Below are positions 6,107 to 14,209 of a DNA stretch of 22,761 nucleotides, piece after piece (within the stretch, counting starts at the first letter, position 1; each line of letters starts with the position of its first letter). The notes below the pieces were generated by a model. It saw only the letters and a list, made by a program, of their open reading frames with translations, was not told the origin of the DNA and searched no databases. Source of the stretch: a virus; IMG/VR virus record IMGVR_UViG_3300022698_000056, positions 1 to 22,761 of that record; one strand, given 5' to 3'. A program made the position numbers and the translations under genes.

Positions 6107-6481
6107 ATGGCATTACCGAATTGTGGAGTTTACGCTACTGCTGTTATCGCTGACGTGACCAAGCCTATCGATTACTGGATGGAAAAGTTCCGTGAGAAGT
6201 TTAACTTCGGTGCTCGTTGGAAAGGTGTGACCAATGTAGCTCAAATCGAAGCTATGCTCTCCAGCGAAGGTGTTAAGGTCAAGCGTATCAATGCCCCGAA
6301 GGTCAACCTCAAGAAGTTCGTTGATTATTACTCTACTCCAGGAGTTCGATATATCGTTCGTACTGGTTACCATATGCAAGTGGTGGTAGACGGTATCGTG
6401 ATTGACCAGCATCAAGTAAATAAGGTTGATAAGTTCTGGGGAAACCGGAAGCGAGTTACTCATGTGATTGAAGTAAAATAA
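6107..6481 (+). CDS. Putative papain-like cysteine peptidase-fold early protein
   Basis: The protein has 124 residues. N-terminal NCGVYATAV places C6 at the start of a helix. Near the C-terminus VRYIVRTGYHMQVVVDG has H89, followed by D95 or D100 (IDQHQ). Cys at a helix start, then YIV-RT-x-H-x-x-VVDG strands, is the layout of the C39/papain-like superfamily. Phage proteins ending in RYIVRT..H...DG..xD recur. The length is near the minimum for that fold, and activity is not shown. The start is ATG 6107, following GAGAGGGG. It is a single-gene early cassette, suggesting host takeover or defence evasion. Confidence 0.55.
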   Translation: MALPNCGVYATAVIADVTKPIDYWMEKFREKFNFGARWKGVTNVAQIEAMLSSEGVKVKRINAPKVNLKKFVDYYSTPGVRYIVRTGYHMQVVVDGIVIDQHQVNKVDKFWGNRKRVTHVIEVK

Positions 6482-6494
6482 TTCAAAATAGTTG

Positions 6495-6522
6495 TTGACA
6501 ACTTCGTCCATTGCGGTACAAT
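6495..6522 (+). promoter_or_regulatory. Early-type promoter (family copy 3)
   Basis: TTGACA (6495-6500), a 16-bp spacer and TACAAT (6517-6522). The surrounding CCATTG...CAATGG is a 6-bp imperfect version of the palindrome in copy 2. The leader TTGATTGAGAGAGG follows. Confidence 0.84.
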
Positions 6523-6551
6523 GGCTGTGTTGATTGAGAGAGGTTCTTATT

Positions 6552-6851
6552 ATGTCATTTGCTCCTAATAGCGTTGGTTTTTCTTCTGGCGATGGTTCTA
6601 TCTTAGGTTGCTTCTTCGAGAAAGAAGTTGGTAATCTGTTTGAGTTCTCGCGCAACGATGACGACTTCGCTTGGTGCGCTGACTACCCCCACAAAGTCTG
6701 GGTCATGGAAAATCCCGTTAATGACTCAGGTTTCCGTTACGCTATCGTTAAGAAGACTGTTGCCTACATCGTTGTAGATGAAGATGAGTATGGTCGCCCT
6801 GTTGTTGAAAAGTGGGACATCAAAAACCACAAAGAATACACCAAAGCTTAA
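6552..6851 (+). CDS. Early protein, unknown function
   Basis: The protein has 99 residues and starts at ATG 6552 behind the shared GAGAGAGG leader. It is acidic, with Trp-rich segments (DDDFAWCADYPHKVWVMENP) and a beta-rich second half (FRYAIVKKTVAYIVVDEDE). No transmembrane segment and no recognised motif. The next gene begins 16 nt downstream without a promoter, so both are probably read from copy 3. Confidence 0.68.
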   Translation: MSFAPNSVGFSSGDGSILGCFFEKEVGNLFEFSRNDDDFAWCADYPHKVWVMENPVNDSGFRYAIVKKTVAYIVVDEDEYGRPVVEKWDIKNHKEYTKA

Positions 6852-6867
6852 ATTGAAGGAATTGAAT

Positions 6868-7446
6868 ATGAAAGATAAAGTTATTTTAGTCGACTGTGAT
6901 GGCGTTCTCCTTGATTGGTTGTATGCATTTGACGTTTGGATTAAGCGTCATGGATTCAGTGAAGTTGAATGTGATACGCCTGTTTATGAGATCGGAAAGC
7001 GTTACAATATCAAAGATGCCAAACGCTGGATTCGGATGTTCAATGAGTCTGCTGCGATCGGTTTCTTACCACCCCTGCGTGATGCCATGCATTATGTTAA
7101 GATGCTGCACGAGCGTCACGGTTATGTGTTCCATGCTATCACTAGCTTGAGCCTCGACCCTGCAGCTGGCGCATTGCGCACTAAGAACCTACAGAAGTTG
7201 TTTGGAGAAACAGCTTTCGAGCGGTTTGTATATCTAGACACCGGAGCTGATAAAGATGATGCTTTGCGTGAATACAAAGGAACTGGTTGCTTCTGGGTTG
7301 AAGATAAACCTGAGAATGCCGACACTGGTTGGGCTATGGGTCTCAATAGTTTACTGGTTGCCCACGACTTCAATGTAGGGTATAATGGACCTGCGACCCG
7401 AGTTAATAACTGGGCGGAAATTTACAATCTTGTGACTGGTGCTTAA
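6868..7446 (+). CDS. HAD-superfamily 5'(3')-nucleotidase-like phosphatase
   Basis: The protein has 192 residues. The N-terminal HAD motif VDCDGVLLDW gives the nucleophile D9 and acid D11. Motif II is T92/S93 in HAITSLS, motif III probably K129, and motif IV E145-D146 in WVEDKPEN. The size and VEDKP suit the class I deoxyribonucleotidase-like group found in many phages, which dephosphorylates nucleotides. The substrate is inferred. The start is ATG 6868 with GAAGGA upstream. The stop overlaps the polymerase start (TAATG), linking it to replication. Confidence 0.75.
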   Translation: MKDKVILVDCDGVLLDWLYAFDVWIKRHGFSEVECDTPVYEIGKRYNIKDAKRWIRMFNESAAIGFLPPLRDAMHYVKMLHERHGYVFHAITSLSLDPAAGALRTKNLQKLFGETAFERFVYLDTGADKDDALREYKGTGCFWVEDKPENADTGWAMGLNSLLVAHDFNVGYNGPATRVNNWAEIYNLVTGA

Positions 7447-8918
7447 TGCGATTTTATACTAACTTTTATGCTCGCGGTGATTACGTTTACATCCGCGGGT
7501 ATGACGATGGGGTTCGTTTCTCGGAGAAACACGAGTACAGCCCCACGTTCTATTTGCCGTCAAACAGCCGCACCGAGTGGCAGACTATTGATGGAACTTA
7601 TGTCGAGCCGATGGAACTGGGATCTATCAAAGAAGCTCGAGACTTTATTCGTCGATATGATGACGTGTCGAACTTCAAAGTATATGGATCAAACTCGTAT
7701 GCATACACCTGCCTGAATGAACACTATACGCAGGACTTTGATATTGATCATGTCCGTATTATCTCCCTTGATATTGAGGTCGGGTCTGAAGATGGGTTCC
7801 CCGAGCCTGAGCGAGCAGATCAACCCATTACGGCAATCACTATTGGCTTCCGTGGTAAGTATTATGCGTTTGGTGTGGGTGAGTTTGTCCCGACCGAGTC
7901 GCATACCAGCTATATTGATTGTCAGAATGAGAGCCGACTGATTGAGAAGTTCCTTGAGTTCTGGCGCAAGATTGATGCTGACATCGTGACTGGCTGGAAC
8001 GTGGGTGGGTTTGATATTGCATACCTCTACAACCGTATCCAAAAGATCAAGAGCAAGGCTGATGCCAAGCGCCTATCGCCTGTCGGTATTATCAACGAAC
8101 GTTCCTATACGAAGTTCAATAAAGAACATTTCGAGTACGAGCCAGTTGGTCTCGCCGTCCTAGACTACCTCGAGTTGTATAAGAAGTTTACATACACTCA
8201 GCAGGAATCGTACCGACTTGATCACATTGCATTCGTCGAGTTGGGTGAACGCAAATTAGATTACTCTGAGGTTGAGAATCTACACCAGCTTTACAAGACG
8301 GATTACCAGAAGTACATGGAGTATAACGTCCGTGACGTTGAACTGGTCGATCAGCTTGAAGATAAGATGCGGTTGATTGAGCAGGCGATGACTATTGCTT
8401 ATGATGCAAAAGTGAACTATAATGATGTCTTCACGCAGGTAAGGATGTGGGACGTATTAATACATAACTACCTGCTTGAAAGAAACATTGTAGTGCCGCC
8501 CAAAGAGGACTCAGAAAAGTCTGCGCAGTTCGCTGGCGCTTTTGTGAAAGAACCGCAGGTCGGTATGCATGAATGGATTATGAGTTTTGACTTGAACAGT
8601 CTGTATCCTCACCTGATCATGCAATACAACATCTCACCCGAGACGTTTGTGCCGGAAGGTTTCGTTTCTGGGTTGGAAGTCGATAAGATTGTTGATGGTA
8701 CTGCCGAGTTGCCAGATTACAATCAGGATTTCACTGAACTTGGTGATTGGGCGTTGACCGCTAATGGTCATCGGTATGATCGTTCGCAGATCGGCTTTCT
8801 GCCTGAGATGATGAATAACATGTACAATGAGCGAAAGATGTACAAAAAGAAAATGCTTGAAGCAAAGCAAGAACTTGAAGAAGTAGAAGAGAAACTGAAG
8901 GAGTTAGAAAATGAATAA
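7446..8918 (+). CDS. 43A: DNA polymerase gp43, N-terminal part (43A): exonuclease, palm motif A
   Basis: The protein has 490 residues. It holds the N-terminal and 3'-5' exonuclease domains: Exo I D109-I-E111, Exo II D190 in NVGGFDIAY, and Exo III Y293...D297 in YNVRDVEL. The first palm motif is D382 with SLYP at 385-388 in SFDLNSLYPHLI. It stops inside the fingers after a charged helix (KKKMLEAKQELEEVEEKLKE). It therefore lacks motifs B and C, which lie in 43B. T4 gp43 is one chain of 898 residues; 43A plus 43B total 859. The 5' end overlaps the HAD gene and the 3' end overlaps the inserted small gene by 8 nt. The active enzyme must be a two-chain complex. Confidence 0.95.
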   Translation: MRFYTNFYARGDYVYIRGYDDGVRFSEKHEYSPTFYLPSNSRTEWQTIDGTYVEPMELGSIKEARDFIRRYDDVSNFKVYGSNSYAYTCLNEHYTQDFDIDHVRIISLDIEVGSEDGFPEPERADQPITAITIGFRGKYYAFGVGEFVPTESHTSYIDCQNESRLIEKFLEFWRKIDADIVTGWNVGGFDIAYLYNRIQKIKSKADAKRLSPVGIINERSYTKFNKEHFEYEPVGLAVLDYLELYKKFTYTQQESYRLDHIAFVELGERKLDYSEVENLHQLYKTDYQKYMEYNVRDVELVDQLEDKMRLIEQAMTIAYDAKVNYNDVFTQVRMWDVLIHNYLLERNIVVPPKEDSEKSAQFAGAFVKEPQVGMHEWIMSFDLNSLYPHLIMQYNISPETFVPEGFVSGLEVDKIVDGTAELPDYNQDFTELGDWALTANGHRYDRSQIGFLPEMMNNMYNERKMYKKKMLEAKQELEEVEEKLKELENE

Positions 8919-9183
8919 AGGTGAAGTTGTAACAATTGTGACGATGGCTGGAGAGTTTGTCGGCAAGATGAATGACCAGAACGATACAAAGGTTGTGCTT
9001 GATGACCCTCGAATGTTGATCCAAACGCAAGAAGGTATGGGTTTCGCGCAGGGTGTTTGCGTGACAGGTAAGGCTGATCCTGATCAAGTATCGTTTTATG
9101 TGGGTGGTATTGTACTGCTTGCCGAGACTAATGATGAGATCGTCAAGGCATACCGTCAGGCTACAAGTGGGTTGATTCTTTAA
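8911..9183 (+). CDS. Small possible Sm-like beta-barrel protein inserted within the polymerase gene
   Basis: The protein has 90 residues: MNKGEVVTIVTMAGEFVGKM, then VVLDDPRMLIQTQEGMGFAQG, then a last part EIVKAYRQATSGLIL. The opening V-x-x-G-E-F-V-G-K-x-x-D...VVLDDP is the strand pattern of Sm/Lsm-like barrels. I recall similar stand-alone proteins (DPRM...GFA-G...AYR-A-SGL) in marine T4-like phages. This is not a homing endonuclease. It overlaps 43A by 8 nt and 43B by one base (TAATG), so all three are translated as a coupled unit. RNA or protein binding is inference from fold resemblance only. Confidence 0.7.
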   Translation: MNKGEVVTIVTMAGEFVGKMNDQNDTKVVLDDPRMLIQTQEGMGFAQGVCVTGKADPDQVSFYVGGIVLLAETNDEIVKAYRQATSGLIL

Positions 9184-10292
9184 TGACTAAAGACGAACTT
9201 TTGCAACGCAAGCGGCAGCTAGAGAAAGACATTTCTCGTTATGAAAACCTGCAGCTTGCCAAAAAGGTTCAGTTGAACTCAGCATACGGCGCGATCGGGA
9301 ACCAGTATTTCAGGTATTTCGATGTCCGTGTTGCTGAGTCTATCACATTGTCTGGACAACTGTCGATCAAGTGGATCGCTGCGAGGGTAAATGAATATCT
9401 TAACAAACTACTTAAAACTGAAGAAGTTGACTTTGTTATTGCAATTGATACGGACTCGATTTACGTGCGCTTTGACGAGCTTGTACGCACAGTGTTTAAG
9501 GAAAGAGCGATTCGCCCGACGGACGAGGTACGCAGGAAGATCGTGGACTTCCTTGACAACATCGCTGGAAAGAAGCTGGAACCGTTTATTGATAAGAGTT
9601 ATCAAGAACTTGCTGACCTGATGAATGCATATGACCAGAAGATGGTCATGGCTCGTGAGGTAATTGCAGACAAAGGCATCTGGACGGCAAAGAAGCGATA
9701 CATCCTGAACGTGCATGATAACGAAGGTGTTCGTTATGCTGAACCTAAAATCAAGATGATGGGTATTGAGGCAATCAAGTCTTCAACCCCGTATGCTTGT
9801 CGCGAGAAAATGAAGGAAGCGTATTCGATTGTTATGGGCGGGAACGAGCAAGAGGTTCAAGACTTTATTGCAGACTTCCGTGATGAGTTCAAGAAGCTTC
9901 CGTTCGAGGATATCGCGTTCCCTCGTGGTGTCTCTGAGTTGTCTAAGTACAGTAGCAATCAGCGTCAATTGGTAATCCCTAAAGGTGCCCCGATTCATGT
10001 TCGTGGTAGTCTGTTGTTCAATTACTTGCTGTATCAACACAAGCTTGATAAGCGTTATGAGTTGATCAAGGATGGCGAGAAGATTAAGTTCTGTTATATG
10101 AAGGAACCTAATCCTGCTGGTCAGAATGTGATGGCTGCGCTGAGCACCCTCCCCAAAGAGTTTGGTCTCGAGAAATACATCGACTATGACAAGCAGTTCG
10201 AGAAGTCGTTTGTTGAGCCACTCAAAGTTGTCCTGAACTCTATCGGTTGGGAACACGAAAAAACTGCAACCCTCGAGGATTTCTTTTCATGA
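9183..10292 (+). CDS. 43B: DNA polymerase gp43, C-terminal part (43B): fingers, palm motifs B/C, thumb
   Basis: The protein has 369 residues. A charged N-terminal helix (TKDELLQRKRQLEKDISRYE) would pair with the C-terminal helix of 43A at the fingertip. Motif B is K28-VQL-N32-S-AYG. Motif C is D89-T-D91 in AIDTDSIYV. The KKRY motif lies in WTAKKRYILNV. The C-terminus TATLEDFFS resembles the T4 gp43 tail (ASLFDMFDF) that binds the sliding clamp. All residues needed for synthesis exist across 43A and 43B, so the split should not inactivate the enzyme. The stop overlaps the next start (ATGA). Confidence 0.95.
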   Translation: MTKDELLQRKRQLEKDISRYENLQLAKKVQLNSAYGAIGNQYFRYFDVRVAESITLSGQLSIKWIAARVNEYLNKLLKTEEVDFVIAIDTDSIYVRFDELVRTVFKERAIRPTDEVRRKIVDFLDNIAGKKLEPFIDKSYQELADLMNAYDQKMVMAREVIADKGIWTAKKRYILNVHDNEGVRYAEPKIKMMGIEAIKSSTPYACREKMKEAYSIVMGGNEQEVQDFIADFRDEFKKLPFEDIAFPRGVSELSKYSSNQRQLVIPKGAPIHVRGSLLFNYLLYQHKLDKRYELIKDGEKIKFCYMKEPNPAGQNVMAALSTLPKEFGLEKYIDYDKQFEKSFVEPLKVVLNSIGWEHEKTATLEDFFS

Positions 10293-10501
10293 GTGAAGTA
10301 TCTAAAAGACGCCACCTAGCCAAAGCGGTTACGTGGCGCATCATTGCAAGCATTACGACAGCGTTGATTGCTTGGTTCTTTGGGTTGCCACCCAAAGCGA
10401 TCGGTGGCGTGTTTGTCGCCGACATTATCATTAAGTTTGTATTGTATTATGCGCATGAACGAGCGTGGTACAATTACGTTAAGATGGGAGTTAAACGATG
10501 A
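10289..10501 (+). CDS. DUF2061-like small membrane protein
   Basis: The protein has 70 residues. HLAKAVTWRIIASITTALIAWFF and the ending IIIKFVLYYAHERAW match the DUF2061 pattern (AK-xTWRxxA...T...KxxLYYxHERxW). Two hydrophobic spans are visible, about 17-33 and 38-55. Function is not known. ATG 10289 overlaps the 43B stop, and the stop overlaps the next start by 4 nt, so it is embedded in the replication operon. Confidence 0.8.
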   Translation: MSEVSKRRHLAKAVTWRIIASITTALIAWFFGLPPKAIGGVFVADIIIKFVLYYAHERAWYNYVKMGVKR

Positions 10502-10761
10502 GTGATTTCGATTTCGGTTTCACGTTTGCGTCTGAGAACGAACTGGATGTCGTCCAAAAGGCATCGAGTAAAGTCGAGTCAACTGAAGCAGAACTTGACA
10601 AATTGAACGAAAAGGTGTATACTCTATACAATATGATTATGCCGTTACTCAATAATCTTGCTGCTAATCCTGATAAGGATTACATCAAGTGGGACGGCAA
10701 AGATCGTTTGGCAAAAATTGAACAGTTCCGAGATAAATTAGAAGAGGTCTACAATTCGTGA
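10498..10761 (+). CDS. Conserved coiled-coil protein between gp43 and uvsX
   Basis: The protein has 87 residues. The acidic N-terminus (MSDFDFGFTFASENEL) is followed by a coiled coil at about 18-50 (QKASSKVESTEAELDKLNEK). The position between gp43 and uvsX and the FDFGFT opening match a conserved unknown I associate with cyanophage-type T4-like genomes. Start and stop overlap both neighbours by 4 nt. No catalytic motif. Confidence 0.75.
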   Translation: MSDFDFGFTFASENELDVVQKASSKVESTEAELDKLNEKVYTLYNMIMPLLNNLAANPDKDYIKWDGKDRLAKIEQFRDKLEEVYNS

Positions 10762-11810
10762 ATTTTTTAAATGATATTACAAAGGGTATTGATAACACAA
10801 ACCTTTTGGCTGATGGAGGCAACAGCTCAGAGTTCTCTGGTACGATTGATACCGGCTCGTATATTCTGAATGCTGCATTGTCGGGCAGTCTATATGGTGG
10901 TGTGCCCAATAACAAGATTACTGCATTTGCAGGCGAATCTGCTACAGGCAAGACATTCTTCGTTCTTGGTGTACTGAAGCAGTTCCTTGATAAGAATCCA
11001 ACAGGTGGTGTGATTTACTTCGACACTGAAGCAGCTGTGACTAAAGATATGATGGAAACTCGTGGTATTGATACCAACCGAGTTGTGATCTCAGAGCCAG
11101 CTTCTATTGAAGAGTTCCGCACCAACGCAACGCGCATCCTAACGTCATATATTGACCAAGGTACTGACGCACCTCCGATGATGATGGTACTTGACTCGCT
11201 CGGTATGCTCTCGTCAGCTAAAGAGCTTGCTGATACGGAAGCTGGTGTTGAAAAACGCGATATGACAAAAGCCCAATTGTTGCGTGGTACGTTCCGTGTA
11301 CTGTCACTGAAACTTGCTAAGGCGAACGTGCCCCTGTTGGTAACTAACCATGTATACGATGTTGTCGGTGCATACATCCCAACCAAAGAAATCTCTGGTG
11401 GTGCGGGTCTAAAGTATGCAGCGTCTTCCATCTGTATGTTGGGTAAGAAGAAAGATAAAGACGGCACGGATGTTATCGGTAATATCATCAAGATCCTAAT
11501 GCACAAGTCTCGGTTCACCAAGGAACAATCTAAGATCGAAGTTAAGCTTTCGTTTGACAAGGGTCTGGATCGCTACTATGGTTTGCTAGAGCTTGCTGAG
11601 AAGTATGGTATCTTCAAGAAAGTCTCGACTCGTTATGAGTTGCCAGACGGCACAAAAGTATTCGGTAAAGCTATCAACAGCAATCCCGAGAAATACTTTA
11701 CCGAAGATGTCATGGCTCAACTAGAGGTTGCAGCTGGCAAAGAGTTCTTGTATGGTAAGTCCGATGACGAAATTGAAGAAGAATCTGAAGAGGAGTTTGG
11801 CGATGAGTGA
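10758..11810 (+). CDS. uvsX: UvsX RecA-like recombinase
   Basis: The protein has 350 residues (T4 391). It forms filaments on ssDNA and catalyses strand exchange for recombination-dependent replication. Walker A GESATGKT (59-66) and Walker B MMMVLDS (D146) are seen, with a following LADTEAG...RDMTKAQ segment like the RecA L1 region. The C-terminus is very acidic, as in RecA-like proteins. The start is GTG 10758 overlapping the previous stop by 4 nt. No ATG gives a complete N-terminus. Confidence 0.93.
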   Translation: MNFLNDITKGIDNTNLLADGGNSSEFSGTIDTGSYILNAALSGSLYGGVPNNKITAFAGESATGKTFFVLGVLKQFLDKNPTGGVIYFDTEAAVTKDMMETRGIDTNRVVISEPASIEEFRTNATRILTSYIDQGTDAPPMMMVLDSLGMLSSAKELADTEAGVEKRDMTKAQLLRGTFRVLSLKLAKANVPLLVTNHVYDVVGAYIPTKEISGGAGLKYAASSICMLGKKKDKDGTDVIGNIIKILMHKSRFTKEQSKIEVKLSFDKGLDRYYGLLELAEKYGIFKKVSTRYELPDGTKVFGKAINSNPEKYFTEDVMAQLEVAAGKEFLYGKSDDEIEEESEEEFGDE

Positions 11811-12108
11811 AGCTGTTGCATATGAATTGGTTGAAGCGAAAGCTGGTGAATCTTTCCACGAAGACCACTGGGGAATTAAGATCAAAGAAGGTGACTATGA
11901 GGGTGTCGTGTATCAATACGACACTGTCAAGATTAGTGAAGAACAAGATGAAGACGGTAACGTGAACTTGTCATTCGACACTATCACAGTCGATAATCCT
12001 AATGATTTAGACTTGACTGATGAGGCATTTGTTAGTACAATTGGTGACATTCTGGTGAAGATTATCGCCGAACAGATTGAAGCTGATACGAAGGAATCTA
12101 ATGACTGA
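11803..12108 (+). CDS. Conserved protein between uvsX and gp41
   Basis: The protein has 101 residues. ATG 11803 overlaps the uvsX stop by 8 nt. It is acidic and beta-rich (HEDHWGIKIKEGDYEGVVYQ), with a helical C-terminus. T4 has gene 40 between uvsX and 41, but I see no sequence match to it. Cyanophage-type genomes have a similar unknown at this place. A role in recombination or helicase loading is suggested by position only. Confidence 0.75.
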   Translation: MSEAVAYELVEAKAGESFHEDHWGIKIKEGDYEGVVYQYDTVKISEEQDEDGNVNLSFDTITVDNPNDLDLTDEAFVSTIGDILVKIIAEQIEADTKESND

Positions 12109-13513
12109 GATTGAACAGCTGGTACTCAAGTACCTTCTCAAAAGTGATCAATACACACGAAAGACTCTGCCTTATTTACGGGCAGAGTATTTCAGCGGCA
12201 AGATCCAAAAGACTATCTTCGAGCAAGTCTTTGAATATGTCGAGAAGTATAACAAGGTTCCTACCAAGGAAGCTATCACGATTGAGCTTGATAATCTATC
12301 AAATTTATCTGATGACGAGTTCAGTCAATGTTCTCAGTTAATCAATGAACTTGATGACAAGGAATCAAGTGATGAGGACTGGCTGTTAGAAAGCACCGAG
12401 AAGTGGTGTCAAGAGCGAGCGGTTTACAATGCCATCATGGACTCTATCCAGATCCTTGATGGTAACGATCAAGGTAAAGACAAAGGTGCTATTCCTGAAC
12501 TTTTGTCTGATGCTTTGTCCGTCTCGTTTGACCCAAACATCGGTCACGATCTTATTGAAGATGCTGAGGGTCGACACGATTTCTATACTCGTGTCGAGGA
12601 ACATATCCCCTTTGACCTTGAGCACTTCAATACAATCACTGAGGGTGGTGTGACACGGAAGTCGCTGAACATCATCCTTGCTGGTACGGGTGTGGGTAAA
12701 TCTATGGCAATGTGTCACTTTGCTACTCACAATCTACTCGACGGCAAAAACGTTTTGTATATTACTATGGAAATGGCGGAAGAAAAGATTGCGGAACGTA
12801 TTGACGCTAATATGTTGAACGTCCCAATCAAAGAACTGAAGAACATGCCCAAGTCTTTGTATCTAAAAAAGATGGAGCGTGTGAAGGGTAAGACTTCCGG
12901 CAAGTTGTTCGTTAAGGAATACCCCACCGCATCTGCTGGTGCAGGACACTTCCGCCATTTGTTGAATGAGCTGAAACTCAAGAAAGGGTTTGCGCCGGAT
13001 ATCATCTACATTGACTATCTAAATATTTGTACTTCTTCTCGGATTAAGGCGAATGCGCAAGCTAACTCTTACACATTGATTAAGAGTATTGCTGAGGAAC
13101 TTCGTGGGTTGGCTGTCGAGTTTAACCTGCCTATCTTCAGCGCAACTCAAACTACTCGTACCGGTTATGGTAGTAGCGATGTTGGTCTTGAGGATACCTC
13201 TGAATCTTTTGGTCTGCCGGCAACTGCTGACTTTATGTTTGCGTTGATTAGTACGGAAGAACTTGAAGAGATGGGTCAGCTTATGGTGAAGCAATTGAAG
13301 AACCGTCACGACAGTCCCAACAACCTGAAGCGATTTGTTATTGGCGTTGATCGCCCCAAGATGAGATTGTTTAACTGTGAGCAATCAGCGCAATCAGATG
13401 TTGTTGATGATGGTCCAGCTTTCGATAAAAGTTCGTTTGGGAGTAGAATGAAAGAAGAGTCTGGTTGGAATAAAAAATCAGGTCGCAAAGACTTCGGAGG
13501 GTTAGTGGTATGA
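12101..13513 (+). CDS. 41: Replicative DNA helicase gp41 (DnaB-like)
   Basis: The protein has 470 residues, close to T4 gp41 (475). It has an N-terminal helical domain (1-150) and a RecA-like motor with Walker A GTGVGKS (195-201), H1a YITMEMAEE, Walker B IIYIDYLN and ATQTTR motif 3. The hexamer unwinds DNA 5'-3' ahead of gp43 and works with the gp61 primase, which is not in this window. ATG 12101 overlaps the upstream gene by 8 nt. The ORF is open further upstream, but this start matches the family. Confidence 0.95.
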   Translation: MTEIEQLVLKYLLKSDQYTRKTLPYLRAEYFSGKIQKTIFEQVFEYVEKYNKVPTKEAITIELDNLSNLSDDEFSQCSQLINELDDKESSDEDWLLESTEKWCQERAVYNAIMDSIQILDGNDQGKDKGAIPELLSDALSVSFDPNIGHDLIEDAEGRHDFYTRVEEHIPFDLEHFNTITEGGVTRKSLNIILAGTGVGKSMAMCHFATHNLLDGKNVLYITMEMAEEKIAERIDANMLNVPIKELKNMPKSLYLKKMERVKGKTSGKLFVKEYPTASAGAGHFRHLLNELKLKKGFAPDIIYIDYLNICTSSRIKANAQANSYTLIKSIAEELRGLAVEFNLPIFSATQTTRTGYGSSDVGLEDTSESFGLPATADFMFALISTEELEEMGQLMVKQLKNRHDSPNNLKRFVIGVDRPKMRLFNCEQSAQSDVVDDGPAFDKSSFGSRMKEESGWNKKSGRKDFGGLVV

Positions 13514-13725
13514 CAGAAAGAGTATATGCTAGTTACACGGCACAAGATATTGACGAGATGCGTGAGTCAAATGGTATTATGATAAAGCGCATCGTACACT
13601 TAACTGAAGAAAATATTAAACTGAATAAACGAATCAGTTTACTTGAGGAAGATCTAAAGTATTCCGGTGCAAGCAAGGAAGTTGAGCTGGAAGTAGCGGT
13701 GGATAATGAAAAGAAAGTGGCTTGA
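13510..13725 (+). CDS. Small coiled-coil protein, unknown
   Basis: The protein has 71 residues. Residues 15-50 (HLTEENIKLNKRISLLEEDL) form a leucine-rich coiled coil. The ATG overlaps the gp41 stop by 4 nt, and the 3' end overlaps the deaminase start by 20 nt. An adapter role with the helicase is possible from position, but nothing else supports it. Confidence 0.68.
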   Translation: MTERVYASYTAQDIDEMRESNGIMIKRIVHLTEENIKLNKRISLLEEDLKYSGASKEVELEVAVDNEKKVA

Positions 13726-14146
13726 TGCGTACATGGATTGTGCGGAACGTTTTGCTGAACTCTCGACAGCAGAGCGTTTACAAGTAGGTGCGGTGGTGGT
13801 CAAAGACCACCGCATCATTTCAATTGGGTATAATGGAACCCCGACTGGATGGGATAATTGCTGTGAAGAAGAGGTTGTCACCACATCCCCTGGATATGAA
13901 CCACTAGTCAGCACAAAGACTAAGCCCGAAGTATACCATGCAGAAGAGAACGCTATCCTGAAGCTGTCTGCCTCTGGAGAGTCCGGTTTAGGCGCTTCCA
14001 TATTCGTTACACACCAACCTTGCATGCAGTGCTCTAAGATGATTGCTGGCGCTGGGATCAAAGAAGTTTACTTCCGGAATGAGTATCGGTGCAATGCCGG
14101 TATCGACTTTCTGGAAAAGATGCAAATTAGTTGTAAAAAAGTGTAG
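13706..14146 (+). CDS. cd: dCMP deaminase-like enzyme
   Basis: The protein has 146 residues. The zinc site is H78-A-E80 in YHAEENAI and P105-C106-x-x-C109 in HQPCMQC. GYNGTPTGWDNC at 41-52 is typical of deoxycytidylate deaminases. The enzyme converts dCMP to dUMP for dTTP supply. T4 Cd is longer (193 residues), so this is a compact form. A related deaminase substrate is possible. It is the last gene before the second promoter cluster. Confidence 0.85.
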   Translation: MKRKWLDAYMDCAERFAELSTAERLQVGAVVVKDHRIISIGYNGTPTGWDNCCEEEVVTTSPGYEPLVSTKTKPEVYHAEENAILKLSASGESGLGASIFVTHQPCMQCSKMIAGAGIKEVYFRNEYRCNAGIDFLEKMQISCKKV

Positions 14147-14153
14147 ATAACTG

Positions 14154-14181
14154 TTTACTTTCTCCTCCATTGTAGTACAAT
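14154..14181 (+). promoter_or_regulatory. Early-type promoter (family copy 4)
   Basis: TTTACT (14154-14159), a 16-bp spacer and TACAAT (14176-14181). ATTGTA-G-TACAAT is a perfect 6+1+6 palindrome over the -10 box. The leader GCATAGATTGATTGAGGAAG follows. Confidence 0.84.
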
Positions 14182-14209
14182 AGGTGCATAGATTGATTGA
14201 GGAAGAACG

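Noticed and set aside
6113-6655. Minus-strand ORF (180 codons) opposite the two early genes
   Set aside because: It spans two plus-strand genes with good ribosome sites and a promoter between them; the product has no recognisable features.
8911-9183. Intron, intein or programmed frameshift joining 43A and 43B
   Set aside because: The gap is filled by a complete overlapping gene with its own start and stop, there is no splice-site or intein sequence signature, and 43A ends with a normal stop. Two separate chains are simpler.
11015-11560. Long minus-strand ORF (181 codons) opposite uvsX
   Set aside because: It lies wholly inside the well-supported uvsX gene and reads as low-complexity Ser/Ile-rich sequence; it is a codon-usage shadow.
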